64,000 nucleotides of DNA from Bacteroidota bacterium (GCA_018267385.1 JAFDYN010000002.1:62001-126000), one strand, 5' to 3'. Shown: positions 53,926-63,734, counted from the first letter of the stretch. Numbers and translations: made by a program. The notes: a model not told the origin generated them from the letters alone.

Positions 53926-54783
53926 ATGAAATTAAAACTAAACTCAAAAGGAGAAGAGGTCAAAGCTCTTCAGAAAAAACTGATATCTCTGGGCTACACG
54001 ATAGCTTCAGACGGATCCTATGGCAATCAGACCCTCGTGGCTGTCAAGGCTTTTCAATCTGCGCATCACCTGCTGCCAGATGGCATAGTAGGGCCGGTCA
54101 CGATGTCGATCATAGATACCGAGCTGAGCAGCAAGGATGTGAAAGGCATAGACGTGAGTCAAGCTAATGGCGTAGTAGCATGGGATACTGTAGCTGCCGG
54201 AGGAGATGTTAGTTTCGCCATTATCAAATGTACCGAAGGAGCTACTTATCAGGATCCGCGCTTCCGGTCTAATCTGTCGGAACTTCAGCGTGTCGGGTTG
54301 ACCTACGGCGCATACCATTTTTTCAGGTTTTTCTCATCTGATTCACTACCGCAGGCCAAAAACCTCAAAAACACTGCTGGGGTGAGCAACTTTGGCAGTG
54401 GTACACTGCCACTCGTAGTAGACGTAGAGTACCAGGATGTCAATGGTACTACCAATGCGCAAGTCACTGCCAATAAAGACAAATGCAGAGAGCGACTCAG
54501 GATATTTATAGATCAGGTGAGCCAGGATTTTGGCAGAGCGCCGATGATATATACCAATGCCGACTTTTGGAACAACGTGCTGCGCTCACCCGCCGGCTTT
54601 GAAAATCTCCCGCTGTGGGTAGCAGATTACAGGCTCTCACAAGGACCAGCGCTGCCCACGGGATGGTCTAAATACAAGATATGGCAATACTCCAGCACCT
54701 CTCATATAGCAGGGGTAAATGGATTAGTAGATGTCAATGTAATGAAAGGCGCCCCTCCTCTTTACTTGTTTGATCATTCTTAA
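53926..54783 (+). CDS. Peptidoglycan-binding GH25 muramidase without signal peptide
   Basis: The 285-aa protein has an N-terminal peptidoglycan-binding type 1 domain (residues about 5-64, SKGEEVKALQKKLISLGY to VGPVT). A glycoside hydrolase 25 (Chalaropsis-type lysozyme) domain follows: D76 in GIDVSQANG, FAIIKCTEGATYQDPRF, TYGAYHFFRF, the catalytic D166-x-E168 in LVVDVEY, MIYTNADFW and LWVADYR. It should cut the glycan chain of peptidoglycan. There is no signal peptide or T9SS domain, so export must be by another route or by lysis. It is the first gene of a co-directional cassette with a metalloprotease gene 21 nt later. Confidence 0.93.
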   Translation: MKLKLNSKGEEVKALQKKLISLGYTIASDGSYGNQTLVAVKAFQSAHHLLPDGIVGPVTMSIIDTELSSKDVKGIDVSQANGVVAWDTVAAGGDVSFAIIKCTEGATYQDPRFRSNLSELQRVGLTYGAYHFFRFFSSDSLPQAKNLKNTAGVSNFGSGTLPLVVDVEYQDVNGTTNAQVTANKDKCRERLRIFIDQVSQDFGRAPMIYTNADFWNNVLRSPAGFENLPLWVADYRLSQGPALPTGWSKYKIWQYSSTSHIAGVNGLVDVNVMKGAPPLYLFDHS

Positions 54784-54804
54784 AATAAAACCTGCAAAAC
54801 AATC

Positions 54805-55848
54805 ATGAGCACAAAGACGACTCAAAAGAAATACTGCAATCAACCTCCTGCGGTAAATACAAAACATGAAGAAGGCATTACAGAAAACAGGTTAGGATTT
54901 ATCCTCTCTGTCAATAAGAAATGGGTTAATGGCACTACTATCAAATACTTATTCATCAAAGGGGAGGGCAATAAAACACAATACGATGTAGTGCGCAAAG
55001 CATTTAAGCAATGGAAAGATCTGGGCATAGGTTTATCTTTTATCGAGGTCACCGATATAGATGAGGCTATGGTCCGCATAGGCTTTGATCATAAAGATGG
55101 CTCCTGGTCGTACGTAGGCCGAGACATACTCACTATATCCAAAGCCGACCGGACTATGAATTTTGGTTGGGACCTGAATAATGCATATGGGCTCACTACA
55201 GCACTTCATGAGATCGGCCATACCTTGGGTTTCCAGCACGAGCATCAGAATTTCAATGCCGGGATAGTATGGAATACTGAAGCGGTATATAAATCATTTT
55301 CCGCTCCGCCCAATAACTGGTCGAAAGCACAGATAGACTCCAATATCATCAGCAAGCTACCGCCCAACCAGATGCAAGCATCTAAGTGGGACGCAGAATC
55401 GATCATGGAATACGAATTTGAGCCAGGCCTGGTGCGGTCTCCCAAACCATATGATACCGCAGGGATCTATCCTGGCGGCAGCCTCTCACCTCAGGATATC
55501 GGTGCAGTGCGCTCCTTCTATCCGCCACTCAAGAAAAACGACACGCAGACACTGGCCTACATGCAGTCCGCTGTACTGACGGCAAAGTCAGGCAAACAAA
55601 ATGACTTTGTATTCAAGGCCCCCTCTACCAGGAAGTATACCATCCAAACCTTCGGAGATGCTGATACACTGATGGTAGTCTCTGAGAAAGGAGCGAAGGA
55701 GAACCATTATCTATCAGGAGATGATGATAGCGGATTCAGCAAGAATACTAAAGTCACGCTGCCCCTGGTCAAAGGCCGTGAGTACCTGATCAATGTGCGG
55801 GTAATGTACAACGGTGCTCGCAGCGGCAGTGGTATAGTCGTGTCATGA
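54805..55848 (+). CDS. Astacin-type (M12A) zinc metalloprotease without signal peptide
   Basis: The 347-aa protein has the complete astacin zinc motif at residues 135-146 (HEIGHTLGFQHE: H135, E136, H139, H145) and the Met-turn SIMEY at 199-203, whose Tyr is the fifth ligand in astacins. The canonical Met-turn is SIMHY, so the Glu is unusual. Residues about 250-347 look like a beta-sandwich pre-peptidase C-terminal domain (SGKQNDFVFKAPSTRKYTIQTFGDADT). There is no signal peptide or obvious propeptide. It probably degrades proteins after release or delivery; pairing with the muramidase suggests attack on cell envelopes. Confidence 0.9.
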   Translation: MSTKTTQKKYCNQPPAVNTKHEEGITENRLGFILSVNKKWVNGTTIKYLFIKGEGNKTQYDVVRKAFKQWKDLGIGLSFIEVTDIDEAMVRIGFDHKDGSWSYVGRDILTISKADRTMNFGWDLNNAYGLTTALHEIGHTLGFQHEHQNFNAGIVWNTEAVYKSFSAPPNNWSKAQIDSNIISKLPPNQMQASKWDAESIMEYEFEPGLVRSPKPYDTAGIYPGGSLSPQDIGAVRSFYPPLKKNDTQTLAYMQSAVLTAKSGKQNDFVFKAPSTRKYTIQTFGDADTLMVVSEKGAKENHYLSGDDDSGFSKNTKVTLPLVKGREYLINVRVMYNGARSGSGIVVS

Positions 55849-55956
55849 AAAATAATAAAAAGGGGAAACGCGGAACACCCTCACAAAATAGTACGCACCG
55901 GATAGCCGAAAACGGGGAGATAGAGTAGGCAGTCGGACATAAAATCTTAAAAAATA

Positions 55957-56649
55957 ATGAGGAAGCCATTATCACTTATTATTTGCTTTTTATTCATGAT
56001 TGCCCGTTTGGGAGTCTACGCTCAGATCGTCGTACCCAAACCACAGGCCAACAAACCGGAAACAACAAAAGCGGCTATAACGGCGCAAGCAACCCCAAAA
56101 GCTCTGGCCCAAGTCACTAAAATAGATACTATTTATGTCAAAGCAGCCGAGTGCCCACCCAACTGTGGCAAGCAACCGGACACTATGGAGTGGATACTGA
56201 TATTATCACCTATAATCCTCTTTTTTATAGTTCTCTTTTTTATCAGGATGATGGCCGGAGGCAGATTCAATCTGGCTGCTGCGCTCACCGAAAATGAGTT
56301 GAAGAGTAAAATTGAAATCAATCCTGCCTTCAAACCAGAGAGCAAAGAGATATTGCAAATACTGCTATCTAATCCTATATCTGCAGCAGCACTGACTCCT
56401 ACGATCCAGGTGAGTGATAGCTCCAGCGCACCAAGCAGTAGTCGCTATGCCGCTATTATTACTGTATTCTTTGGCTTGGCTATGATTGCATGCTTTATGA
56501 CCTATTACATCTATTCTTTTATAGAAACGCCCGGCAAAACTGTAGACCTGTCATACCTCAAGGATGTGTTTATCGCCCTACTCGTCGGTATCGCGCCTTA
56601 TAGCTTCAATCGATTGAGTAGCGGCCTCCAGAGTAAAAGCGGCGCATAG
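55957..56649 (+). CDS. Membrane protein of unknown function
   Basis: The 230-aa protein has an N-terminal signal-like segment (ending near VYAQ, residue 23). A Pro/Ala/Thr/Lys-rich stretch with two Cys (ECPPNCGKQ) follows, then helices at about 76-97, 166-190 and 203-222. The part between the first and second helices is cytoplasmic or periplasmic and polar. I do not recognise a family. Genes on both sides run in the same direction. It may be the inner-membrane part of the cassette. Confidence 0.78.
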   Translation: MRKPLSLIICFLFMIARLGVYAQIVVPKPQANKPETTKAAITAQATPKALAQVTKIDTIYVKAAECPPNCGKQPDTMEWILILSPIILFFIVLFFIRMMAGGRFNLAAALTENELKSKIEINPAFKPESKEILQILLSNPISAAALTPTIQVSDSSSAPSSSRYAAIITVFFGLAMIACFMTYYIYSFIETPGKTVDLSYLKDVFIALLVGIAPYSFNRLSSGLQSKSGA

Positions 56650-56713
56650 CTTTAAATTATAACGAAGATATCCGGCCTATCAAGATTCCCTATTAACCAA
56701 ATAAAAAAACAAA

Positions 56714-57052
56714 ATGACACCAGCCACATTCCACGACAATTATATAATGAACAGAGCAGGCACAATTATTCAATTAGATTTTGTAGTCGCCAATGCTACT
56801 GCTAATACTACCATACGGTTGAATGGGAGTAATATTTATAACGGTCCTGCGACAGTGATAAGTTTACCACTGGATGCAGATACCGTCATAGCTGGCCAAA
56901 CCTTAGAAGTTATATCAGATATGACCTTGACAGTACCAGGAGGCACTATGTCAGCCACTCTCACCCTGTCCGGTGGGGTCAGCCCACGCTCGTGGAGCGC
57001 AGTATCCAATAATCCTTCAGATCACTTTATAGCACATATCTATCTGACATGA
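56714..57052 (+). CDS. Small beta-rich protein of unknown function
   Basis: The 112-aa protein is rich in Thr, Asn, Ile and Val, with strand-like segments (IIQLDFVVANATANTTIRLNG, VISLPLDADTVIAGQTLEVI, TMSATLTLSGG). It has no signal peptide or membrane helix. The composition resembles small structural or lectin-like proteins, but no family is recognised. Its stop overlaps the start of the next gene (ATGA), so the two are translationally coupled. Confidence 0.72.
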   Translation: MTPATFHDNYIMNRAGTIIQLDFVVANATANTTIRLNGSNIYNGPATVISLPLDADTVIAGQTLEVISDMTLTVPGGTMSATLTLSGGVSPRSWSAVSNNPSDHFIAHIYLT

Positions 57053-58674
57053 GAATACATACACTTATCCTTATCATGTCTTTAGGGTGCAGTATGACAT
57101 ATGCACAACCTACTATCAACTCCCAGCCCGGTTCTGGTGATTTGAGTACTAATATTGATATGCTGGCTGCACCGCAGTCTCCGGCATTTACACTGTTAGG
57201 CATCTCTCCTTCAGCGATAGATCGGCCCAGTACCCCCACCGATTTTATGGTCTCGCTGCAAAACGCGACTAAAAACTATACAATCATTCCAAACAGCTAT
57301 TCTGCAGAATTTACGCCAATGATGTTTGTACCCAGCCTGCATCAGTACAATACACCTTTGCATCAATTCAGGACACCAGTCAAGGATCAAAATGGCCAAA
57401 TCAAACTAGGGAACAATGGGAAACGACAGTATTACTACTCTATGCAGGGGCTTCAAAAGCAGATCGAAACAAATGTTATCCAAACAACGGTGGTAAGTAT
57501 AGGCTTTGCTGGATCCAATACTACCCCGTCTTATCCACGATTAGCAATAGGCCTAAAAACCAGCCTTGCTACAGGTCATGTATCTGATGAAGATGCAGAC
57601 TCCATCGATGCGCTTTACAGAGAATACCACAATGCTTTTGTCAATTCATATGATAGCCTGCTATTCAGAAGCATAAAATATAATATGAATGATTCTTTAA
57701 GCAAGATGTATGCTGATTCCAGTGCATTATATCGTTCGGGCATAAACATGGCCACAGCCAATCCCAAAAAATATGGGAAACGATCAAAGGAAGTAAAAGA
57801 TTCTATCGCACTCCTTACCCCACTTGTCCGTGATAGTAGAAATCTTGATACACTGATGCTAAAGCTAATGGCCAAAAACACCAAACCGAATGATGAAGAC
57901 CTGCTGAGGTATAATTTTTATGCAAAAGTACTCAATCATTTAAGTCAGGATGTATATGAAAAACTGGACTACCTACACAAGCTAGATACCCAATTGACTA
58001 AACCATATACTGCAAATGTATCGCTGTCTAATAGATATATGGATAGCTCAAGATACTATGCGGCGATCGTGAGTCAATTTGACACACCTGCCATCAAAGC
58101 AGCGGAAGGGCAAGCTAAAGTCAGTAACTTGAGTAAAGAGCTTAAAAATTATAATATAAAACTAGTAGGCTTTAAATGTGACGTCGGGGGTGGCCTAGTG
58201 ATAGATTACCCATTTTCTAAAATTGATACCGGCGTCTTTGTCTCCAGATGGGGCATCTGGGTGAATGCCGGGTATGAAGGCAAAAAGGTAGCTTTTTTTG
58301 CAGCTATTCGTGGGTTGGGAAATAGCAGGGATAGCGTGAAGATCGATAATAATATATTGACCCGGGCAACTGGCAATTTTGATTTTGGAGGACGATTTTT
58401 ATGGTTCCCCACCAAACAGCTTAGTGTTTCAGCAGAATTACTATGTCGGTCTACGGTCTGTAAAGGGCTAGCTCCTATATATCAGGTCAGGTATATGTTT
58501 ATAGCCCAGTATGTAATAGCACCCAATAATGTTTTGTCGTTTAACGTCGGAAAAGATTTCAACAATAATCTAAAGACTAATGGAAGTGTAGTAGCAGCCC
58601 TGAACCTTGCTTTAGGTTTTGGCAGTAAACGAACATTATCAGGGTCCGGAGATATCAAAAGTCGCAACCCCTAA
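57049..58674 (+). CDS. Outer-membrane protein with helical middle and C-terminal barrel
   Basis: The 541-aa protein has a signal peptide (MRIHTLILIMSLGCSMTYAQ). An N-terminal segment (SPAFTLLGISPSAIDRPSTP and YSAEFTP) I remember from uncharacterised Bacteroidota outer-membrane proteins. Residues about 180-370 are helical, charged and Ser/Tyr/Asp-rich. About 160 residues of alternating strands follow (VNAGYEGKKVAFFAAIRGLG, NFDFGGRFLWFPTKQLSVSAELL), as in an 8-strand barrel. It is probably an outer-membrane pore or anchor for the upstream products. Its lower GC than neighbouring genes hints at acquisition. The function is unknown. Confidence 0.8.
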   Translation: MRIHTLILIMSLGCSMTYAQPTINSQPGSGDLSTNIDMLAAPQSPAFTLLGISPSAIDRPSTPTDFMVSLQNATKNYTIIPNSYSAEFTPMMFVPSLHQYNTPLHQFRTPVKDQNGQIKLGNNGKRQYYYSMQGLQKQIETNVIQTTVVSIGFAGSNTTPSYPRLAIGLKTSLATGHVSDEDADSIDALYREYHNAFVNSYDSLLFRSIKYNMNDSLSKMYADSSALYRSGINMATANPKKYGKRSKEVKDSIALLTPLVRDSRNLDTLMLKLMAKNTKPNDEDLLRYNFYAKVLNHLSQDVYEKLDYLHKLDTQLTKPYTANVSLSNRYMDSSRYYAAIVSQFDTPAIKAAEGQAKVSNLSKELKNYNIKLVGFKCDVGGGLVIDYPFSKIDTGVFVSRWGIWVNAGYEGKKVAFFAAIRGLGNSRDSVKIDNNILTRATGNFDFGGRFLWFPTKQLSVSAELLCRSTVCKGLAPIYQVRYMFIAQYVIAPNNVLSFNVGKDFNNNLKTNGSVVAALNLALGFGSKRTLSGSGDIKSRNP

Positions 58675-58752
58675 AGATCTTGACAATCAGTTTTGACTTA
58701 TGGCATAACTTTCTGTTTATATTTCCTCCAAAATTCCCCTTTTAAATCTCCC

Positions 58753-58803
58753 CAAAAAGCCTATTTTCGCACCCGAATTCGGTCGAAAGTGGGCTTTTTG
58801 ACT
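58753..58803 (+). terminator. Compound stem-loop between the cassette and atpD
   Basis: CAAAAAGCC (58753-58761) pairs with GGCTTTTTG (58792-58800). Inside, TTTTCG pairs with CGAAAG, and CCGAATTCGG is self-complementary. The T run in the right arm makes it a terminator for the upstream gene. It also contains TATTTTCG (58762-58769), which resembles the -7 box, so it may double as the atpD leader. Confidence 0.6.
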
Positions 58804-58832
58804 ACTGGCGGCAGATCCATTAAAACACTTAA

Positions 58833-60362
<1,530 letters not shown>

Positions 60363-60365
<3 letters not shown>

Positions 60366-60454
60366 TAGTGAGTAGTTAGTAGTGAGTATTGAGACGAATA
60401 CAAGTTCAATACCACTTTGATTGTCTCAATACGCAATACTCAATACGCAATACT
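60363..60454. repeat. Intergenic 7-nt-phased inverted repeat between atpD and atpC (copy B)
   Basis: The left arm starts with two near-identical 14-mers, TAGTAGTGAGTAGT and TAGTAGTGAGTATT (60363-60390). The right arm has two identical 14-mers CAATACGCAATACT (60427-60440, 60441-60454), each made of two heptads. GAGTATTGAGAC (60384-60395) pairs with GTCTCAATAC (60423-60432). RNA across it can fold into a long hairpin between the two cistrons. The same periodicity appears at 17617 and 48578. Confidence 0.65.
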
Positions 60455-60462
60455 AAAGAAGA

Positions 60463-60705
60463 ATGACACTAGAAATACTGACACCAGAGAAGAAGCTCTA
60501 CAGCGGCGAGGCCACCAGCGTGACCCTGCCGGGCGTAGACGGTACTTTTCAGCTGCTCAACAGGCACGCTCCTATCATCTCTGCACTCGGTGCGGGTATC
60601 GTGAAGTATAAGGTAGGAAATGAGACCAAGACGCTGACCATCAGCGGTGGCTTCGCAGAGTGTCTGAAGAACAAAGTGATCGTACTCGTAGAGGGAGCAA
60701 AGTAA
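60463..60705 (+). CDS. atpC: ATP synthase subunit epsilon (short form)
   Basis: The 80-aa protein covers only the N-terminal beta-sandwich of epsilon (LEILTPEKKLYSGEATSVTLPG and FQLLNRHAPIISALGAG). The C-terminal two-helix regulatory domain is missing, as in most Bacteroidota. It links the F1 rotor to the membrane ring but lacks the inhibitory helices. It follows atpD across a repeat-containing gap and is followed by a strong terminator. Confidence 0.93.
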   Translation: MTLEILTPEKKLYSGEATSVTLPGVDGTFQLLNRHAPIISALGAGIVKYKVGNETKTLTISGGFAECLKNKVIVLVEGAK

Positions 60706-60731
60706 TATACATATCAACAACGCACTATAGA

Positions 60732-60766
60732 GAAAGCCTGAGCATCTGTTCAGGCTTTCGTTTTTA
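60732..60766 (+). terminator. Strong intrinsic terminator of atpDC
   Basis: GAAAGCCTGA (60732-60741) pairs perfectly with TCAGGCTTTC (60750-60759) around an 8-nt loop, followed by GTTTTT. Confidence 0.88.
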
Positions 60767-60786
60767 TAAACAGTACTTTAGCTGAT

Positions 60787-62280
60787 ATGGGATGGAAAGG
60801 CACCATAGCCCGCTGGGCCGCAGCACTGATCGTACCTCGCATCTACCGCGAGCATAGATACGGCGTGGCTGTACAGCAGCGTGTTTTCAAACGGCTGATC
60901 GCGGAGGGATCGCAGACTCAGTTTGGCAGGGAGCATGACTTTGGCGGGATCAAAAGCTATGGTGAGTTTAAGACCTCCGTGCCGATACGTGACTATGAAG
61001 GCCTGCGCCACTACATAGAGCTGATAGCTGATGGCAAGGAAGACGTACTCTGGCCCGGCAGGCCACTCTACTTCTGCAAGTCATCCGGCACTACCTCCGG
61101 CGTGAAGTATATCCCCCTGACCAGACCGTCTATCAATGCTCAGATCATAGCCGCCCGCAACTCGCTCCTGATGTACGTGCATGAGACAGGGCAGGCAGAC
61201 TTCTTTGACCAGAAGATGATATTCCTGCAGGGCTCGCCTGTACTGGATAAACATGGCGTGATACCCTCCGGCCGCCTGAGTGGCATAGTCTATCACCATG
61301 TCCCGGCCTACCTGACACGTAACCGTATGCCCAGCTATGAGACCAACTGTATAGAGGACTGGGAGCAGAAGGTAGAGGCTATCACCAAGGAGACACTGCA
61401 GGAGCGCATGTCACTGATCAGCGGCATACCGCCATGGGTGGTCATGTACTTTGAGAAGTTGCTGGAGCTGTCTGGCAAGAAGTATGTGAAGGACATCTTT
61501 CCGGACTTCTCCGTCTTTGCCTATGGTGGGGTGAACTACGAGCCCTACCGTGCCCGCATAGAGCAGCTCATCGGCACTAAGATAGCCAGCATTGAGACCT
61601 ACCCTGCCAGCGAGGGCTTCATCGCCTATCAGGACTCGCAGAGAGAGCGGGGACTACTGCTCAACATCAACGGAGGCATCTTCTATGAGTTTATCAGGCC
61701 GGAGGATATAGACCGAGACCCGATGAAGCGCGTGAGCCTGGCCGATGTAGAGATTGGCGTGAACTATGCCGTGATTCTCAATACTGACGCGGGCCTCTGG
61801 GGCTACAGCATAGGCGATACGGTCCGATTTGTCTCCCTAGCACCATACCGTATAGTCGTGACGGGTCGTATCTCGCACTACATCTCGGCCTTTGGGGAGC
61901 ATGTGATAGGTGAGGAGGTAGAGTATGCGCTGATGAAGGCTGCCGCTGAGATGGGGGTGGCGATAACAGAGTTCACAGTGGCACCTCAGATCACTACGGC
62001 ACATGGCGAGCTACCATACCACGAGTGGCTGGTAGAGTTCGCCGGGAAGACGGGAGATGTGGCTGCACTGGAGGAGCGGGTGGACAGGCTGATGCAGGAG
62101 AAGAACGTCTACTACGCCGACCTGCGGGAGGGCAACATCCTCCAGCAGCTCAAGATCAGGCCGCTGTCGCATGGTGCTTTCGTCAGCTACATGAAGAGCC
62201 TGGGCAAGCTGGGCGGCCAAAACAAGGTACCCCGCCTTAGCAATGACCGCCGCATAGCGGATCAGCTGCTGGCGCTTTAG
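60787..62280 (+). CDS. GH3-family acyl-adenylate/amide synthetase
   Basis: The 497-aa protein belongs to the GH3 (auxin-responsive) family of ANL-type adenylating enzymes. It has the ATP motif SSGTTSGVKYIPLT, FAYGGVNYEPYRARIEQL, ETYPASEGFIAYQ and GYSIGDTVRFVSLAPYRIVVTGR. In plants such enzymes join amino acids to hormones; bacterial members are uncharacterised in most cases, so the substrate is not known. A TACTTTAG box (60774-60781) close to the ATG is a possible -7 element. The gene is separated from atpC by a terminator. Confidence 0.9.
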   Translation: MGWKGTIARWAAALIVPRIYREHRYGVAVQQRVFKRLIAEGSQTQFGREHDFGGIKSYGEFKTSVPIRDYEGLRHYIELIADGKEDVLWPGRPLYFCKSSGTTSGVKYIPLTRPSINAQIIAARNSLLMYVHETGQADFFDQKMIFLQGSPVLDKHGVIPSGRLSGIVYHHVPAYLTRNRMPSYETNCIEDWEQKVEAITKETLQERMSLISGIPPWVVMYFEKLLELSGKKYVKDIFPDFSVFAYGGVNYEPYRARIEQLIGTKIASIETYPASEGFIAYQDSQRERGLLLNINGGIFYEFIRPEDIDRDPMKRVSLADVEIGVNYAVILNTDAGLWGYSIGDTVRFVSLAPYRIVVTGRISHYISAFGEHVIGEEVEYALMKAAAEMGVAITEFTVAPQITTAHGELPYHEWLVEFAGKTGDVAALEERVDRLMQEKNVYYADLREGNILQQLKIRPLSHGAFVSYMKSLGKLGGQNKVPRLSNDRRIADQLLAL

Positions 62281-62492
62281 ACTTCTCTCCTACCAAGTTT
62301 TTCGACTATAGAAGTACTGCTGCCAGAGCGTTTTAGCTTGGGCGGTGCGAGTCCTATTGTATCCAACTTGTGGACCTGCGTAGGTCTTCTTGTAGCAAGT
62401 TTTTCGACTATAGAAGCATTGCTACCAGAGGGTTTAATGGTATGGTGGAAGCATGGCCCACAGGGTGTCCGGGGCTGCTGCGGTTTCATCAT
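62277..62492 (-). CDS. Doubtful 71-codon ORF with two SGSxxSIVEKL motifs
   Basis: On the minus strand ATG 62492 opens 71 codons encoding KPSGSNASIVEKLATRR and KRSGSSTSIVEKLGRRE, a duplicated motif 34 residues apart. It overlaps the GH3 gene stop by 4 nt. Coding status is uncertain: the motif may merely be the translation of a DNA repeat (62294-62432). No promoter or family match was seen. Confidence 0.25.
   Translation of the reverse strand: MMKPQQPRTPCGPCFHHTIKPSGSNASIVEKLATRRPTQVHKLDTIGLAPPKLKRSGSSTSIVEKLGRREV
62294..62432. repeat. Two 37-bp direct repeats, 102 bp apart
   Basis: Copies at 62294-62330 and 62396-62432 share their first 21 bases exactly (starting CAAGTTTTTCGACTATAGAA) and differ at 4 of the next 16. 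The 299-bp gap between the GH3 gene and the lipoprotein gene holds these, the doubtful minus-strand ORF and a long palindrome; nothing else was recognised there. Confidence 0.65.
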
Positions 62493-62505
62493 GACTATTA
62501 AAGAT

Positions 62506-62552
62506 CAGTCAGATACATAAGGGTGGTCAAACCACCGCCATGTATCTGACTG
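62506..62552 (-). terminator. Long perfect palindrome downstream of the lipoprotein gene
   Basis: CAGTCAGATACAT (62506-62518) pairs perfectly with ATGTATCTGACTG (62540-62552). Inside, GGTGGT (62522-62527) pairs with ACCACC (62531-62536) around CAA. It follows the stop of the minus-strand lipoprotein gene (62580). The T run after it on that strand is weak, so it may be a terminator or a mobile/REP-like palindrome. Confidence 0.5.
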
Positions 62553-62579
62553 AATATCAATATCGTACTATGTCTGAGG

Positions 62580-63047
62580 CTATTGCCCTACCTGCCTTAC
62601 ATTGGCGAAGGTGGCACTGACGGAGCTGGTGGCAGGTGTAGACGCGGTACCACCACTCCACACGCTACCAGTGGCCGAGCAGGTGCCATTCAGCAGATTA
62701 TTATCATTGGTCAGCGTGAGGCTGCCGCCGGAGCCGTCTACCGAGTAAACAGCGGGAGACTCTACGATCCAGTACAGGTACTGCCTGCTGAGGGACTGTG
62801 TGTGCGTGGTGGTGCTGCCCGGCCACAGGGTGATGACGGCCACCTGACCTATAAAGGCCTGTATGCGCGGGGTAGTGCCATTATAGAGATCCCAGTGGAT
62901 GGAGTCGGCTGTGCGGGTGATGGAGTCGTTGAAGACGATGGTGCAGGAAGATGCCGGGGTGCTGACCTTTTTGGTACAGGAGGCGGTGATGAGGATCAGT
63001 GCAGCGCAAAGGTTGAGAGCAACGAATACGATAGAAGGCTTTTTCAT
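62580..63047 (-). CDS. Lipoprotein of unknown function
   Basis: The 155-aa product starts at ATG 63047 and has a type II signal peptide with lipobox ITASC (Cys near residue 24). The mature domain has beta-type character with many Ser, Thr and Gly (SGGSLTLTNDNNLLNGTC, GSVWSGGTASTPATSS) and two more cysteines (SSCTIVF, GTCSATG). No family is recognised. It is probably attached to the outer membrane. Confidence 0.8.
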   Translation of the reverse strand: MKKPSIVFVALNLCAALILITASCTKKVSTPASSCTIVFNDSITRTADSIHWDLYNGTTPRIQAFIGQVAVITLWPGSTTTHTQSLSRQYLYWIVESPAVYSVDGSGGSLTLTNDNNLLNGTCSATGSVWSGGTASTPATSSVSATFANVRQVGQ

Positions 63048-63227
63048 AATAATTTGATTTTGGATTGACGTAAAAAATTGACGCACAATACTAGCGCGGT
63101 CTGTGCGGGCCAAAGTGCCCAAATCGGCCTAAACCTTACTGTACCATGTGCTATGCGTGAGAAAACGCCACAAATACAGCCGGGGCTAGTGGTGGCTCAC
63201 ACTCGCCGGGGGCGAGCGAGGGTATAA

Positions 63228-63716
63228 CTAGGCCTTGTAGTAATCAAGTATCTCCGACATATGCTGATCAGATATTTTATTCTTGTGTATCATGCTATAT
63301 ACTTGTGTATTGACGCTGTGGTGATACAGCTGGCCGTCCCGCACTTTGAGCAGGTAAGGAAAGCCGCCCTGACCCGCCAGGCTATGTATGACATTGGATA
63401 TATATACTGATTCATAGTCCGACTCTGGTACCCCTCCGTTGAGATATACTATGTGAACCCCTGGAGGCAATAGGGGCAGTATCTTTTCTTTTACAAAGCC
63501 ACTACTATTGGTCCGGCTATTGTAGCAGAATATCATGTGGCCATTGATCTGATGTAAAAAGGCATGATACCCCTTCTGAAAGGTTGCCATTCTTCTACGC
63601 TCTGCGAGCCATATGAAGGGCATGAAAGGAAGCATCACCACCACTATGAGCAGTATAATGATGCAGAATAGCGCGAATGACAGCGCCTCAAAAATATCAG
63701 ACCTGGAAATCTTCAT
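63228..63716 (-). CDS. Membrane-anchored protein of unknown function
   Basis: The 162-aa protein has one long hydrophobic N-terminal segment (residues about 10-37, FALFCIIILLIVVVMLPFMP) and a cytoplasmic or periplasmic domain of about 120 residues. That domain has strand-helix alternation (MIFCYNSRTNSSGFVKEKIL, GVHIVYLNGGVPES, FPYLLKVRDGQLYHHSVN). The pattern recalls a thioredoxin-like or Rossmann-like fold, but no active-site motif is visible. It lies 18 nt downstream of fbp on the same strand, so it is probably co-transcribed. Confidence 0.75.
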   Translation of the reverse strand: MKISRSDIFEALSFALFCIIILLIVVVMLPFMPFIWLAERRRMATFQKGYHAFLHQINGHMIFCYNSRTNSSGFVKEKILPLLPPGVHIVYLNGGVPESDYESVYISNVIHSLAGQGGFPYLLKVRDGQLYHHSVNTQVYSMIHKNKISDQHMSEILDYYKA

Positions 63717-63734
63717 AGGTCTACAAGTGAATCT

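Noticed and set aside
63202..63216. CTCGCC-GGG-GGCGAG hairpin after the gene at 63228
   Set aside because: Six GC-rich pairs but a 3-nt loop and no T run on either strand; it may be chance.
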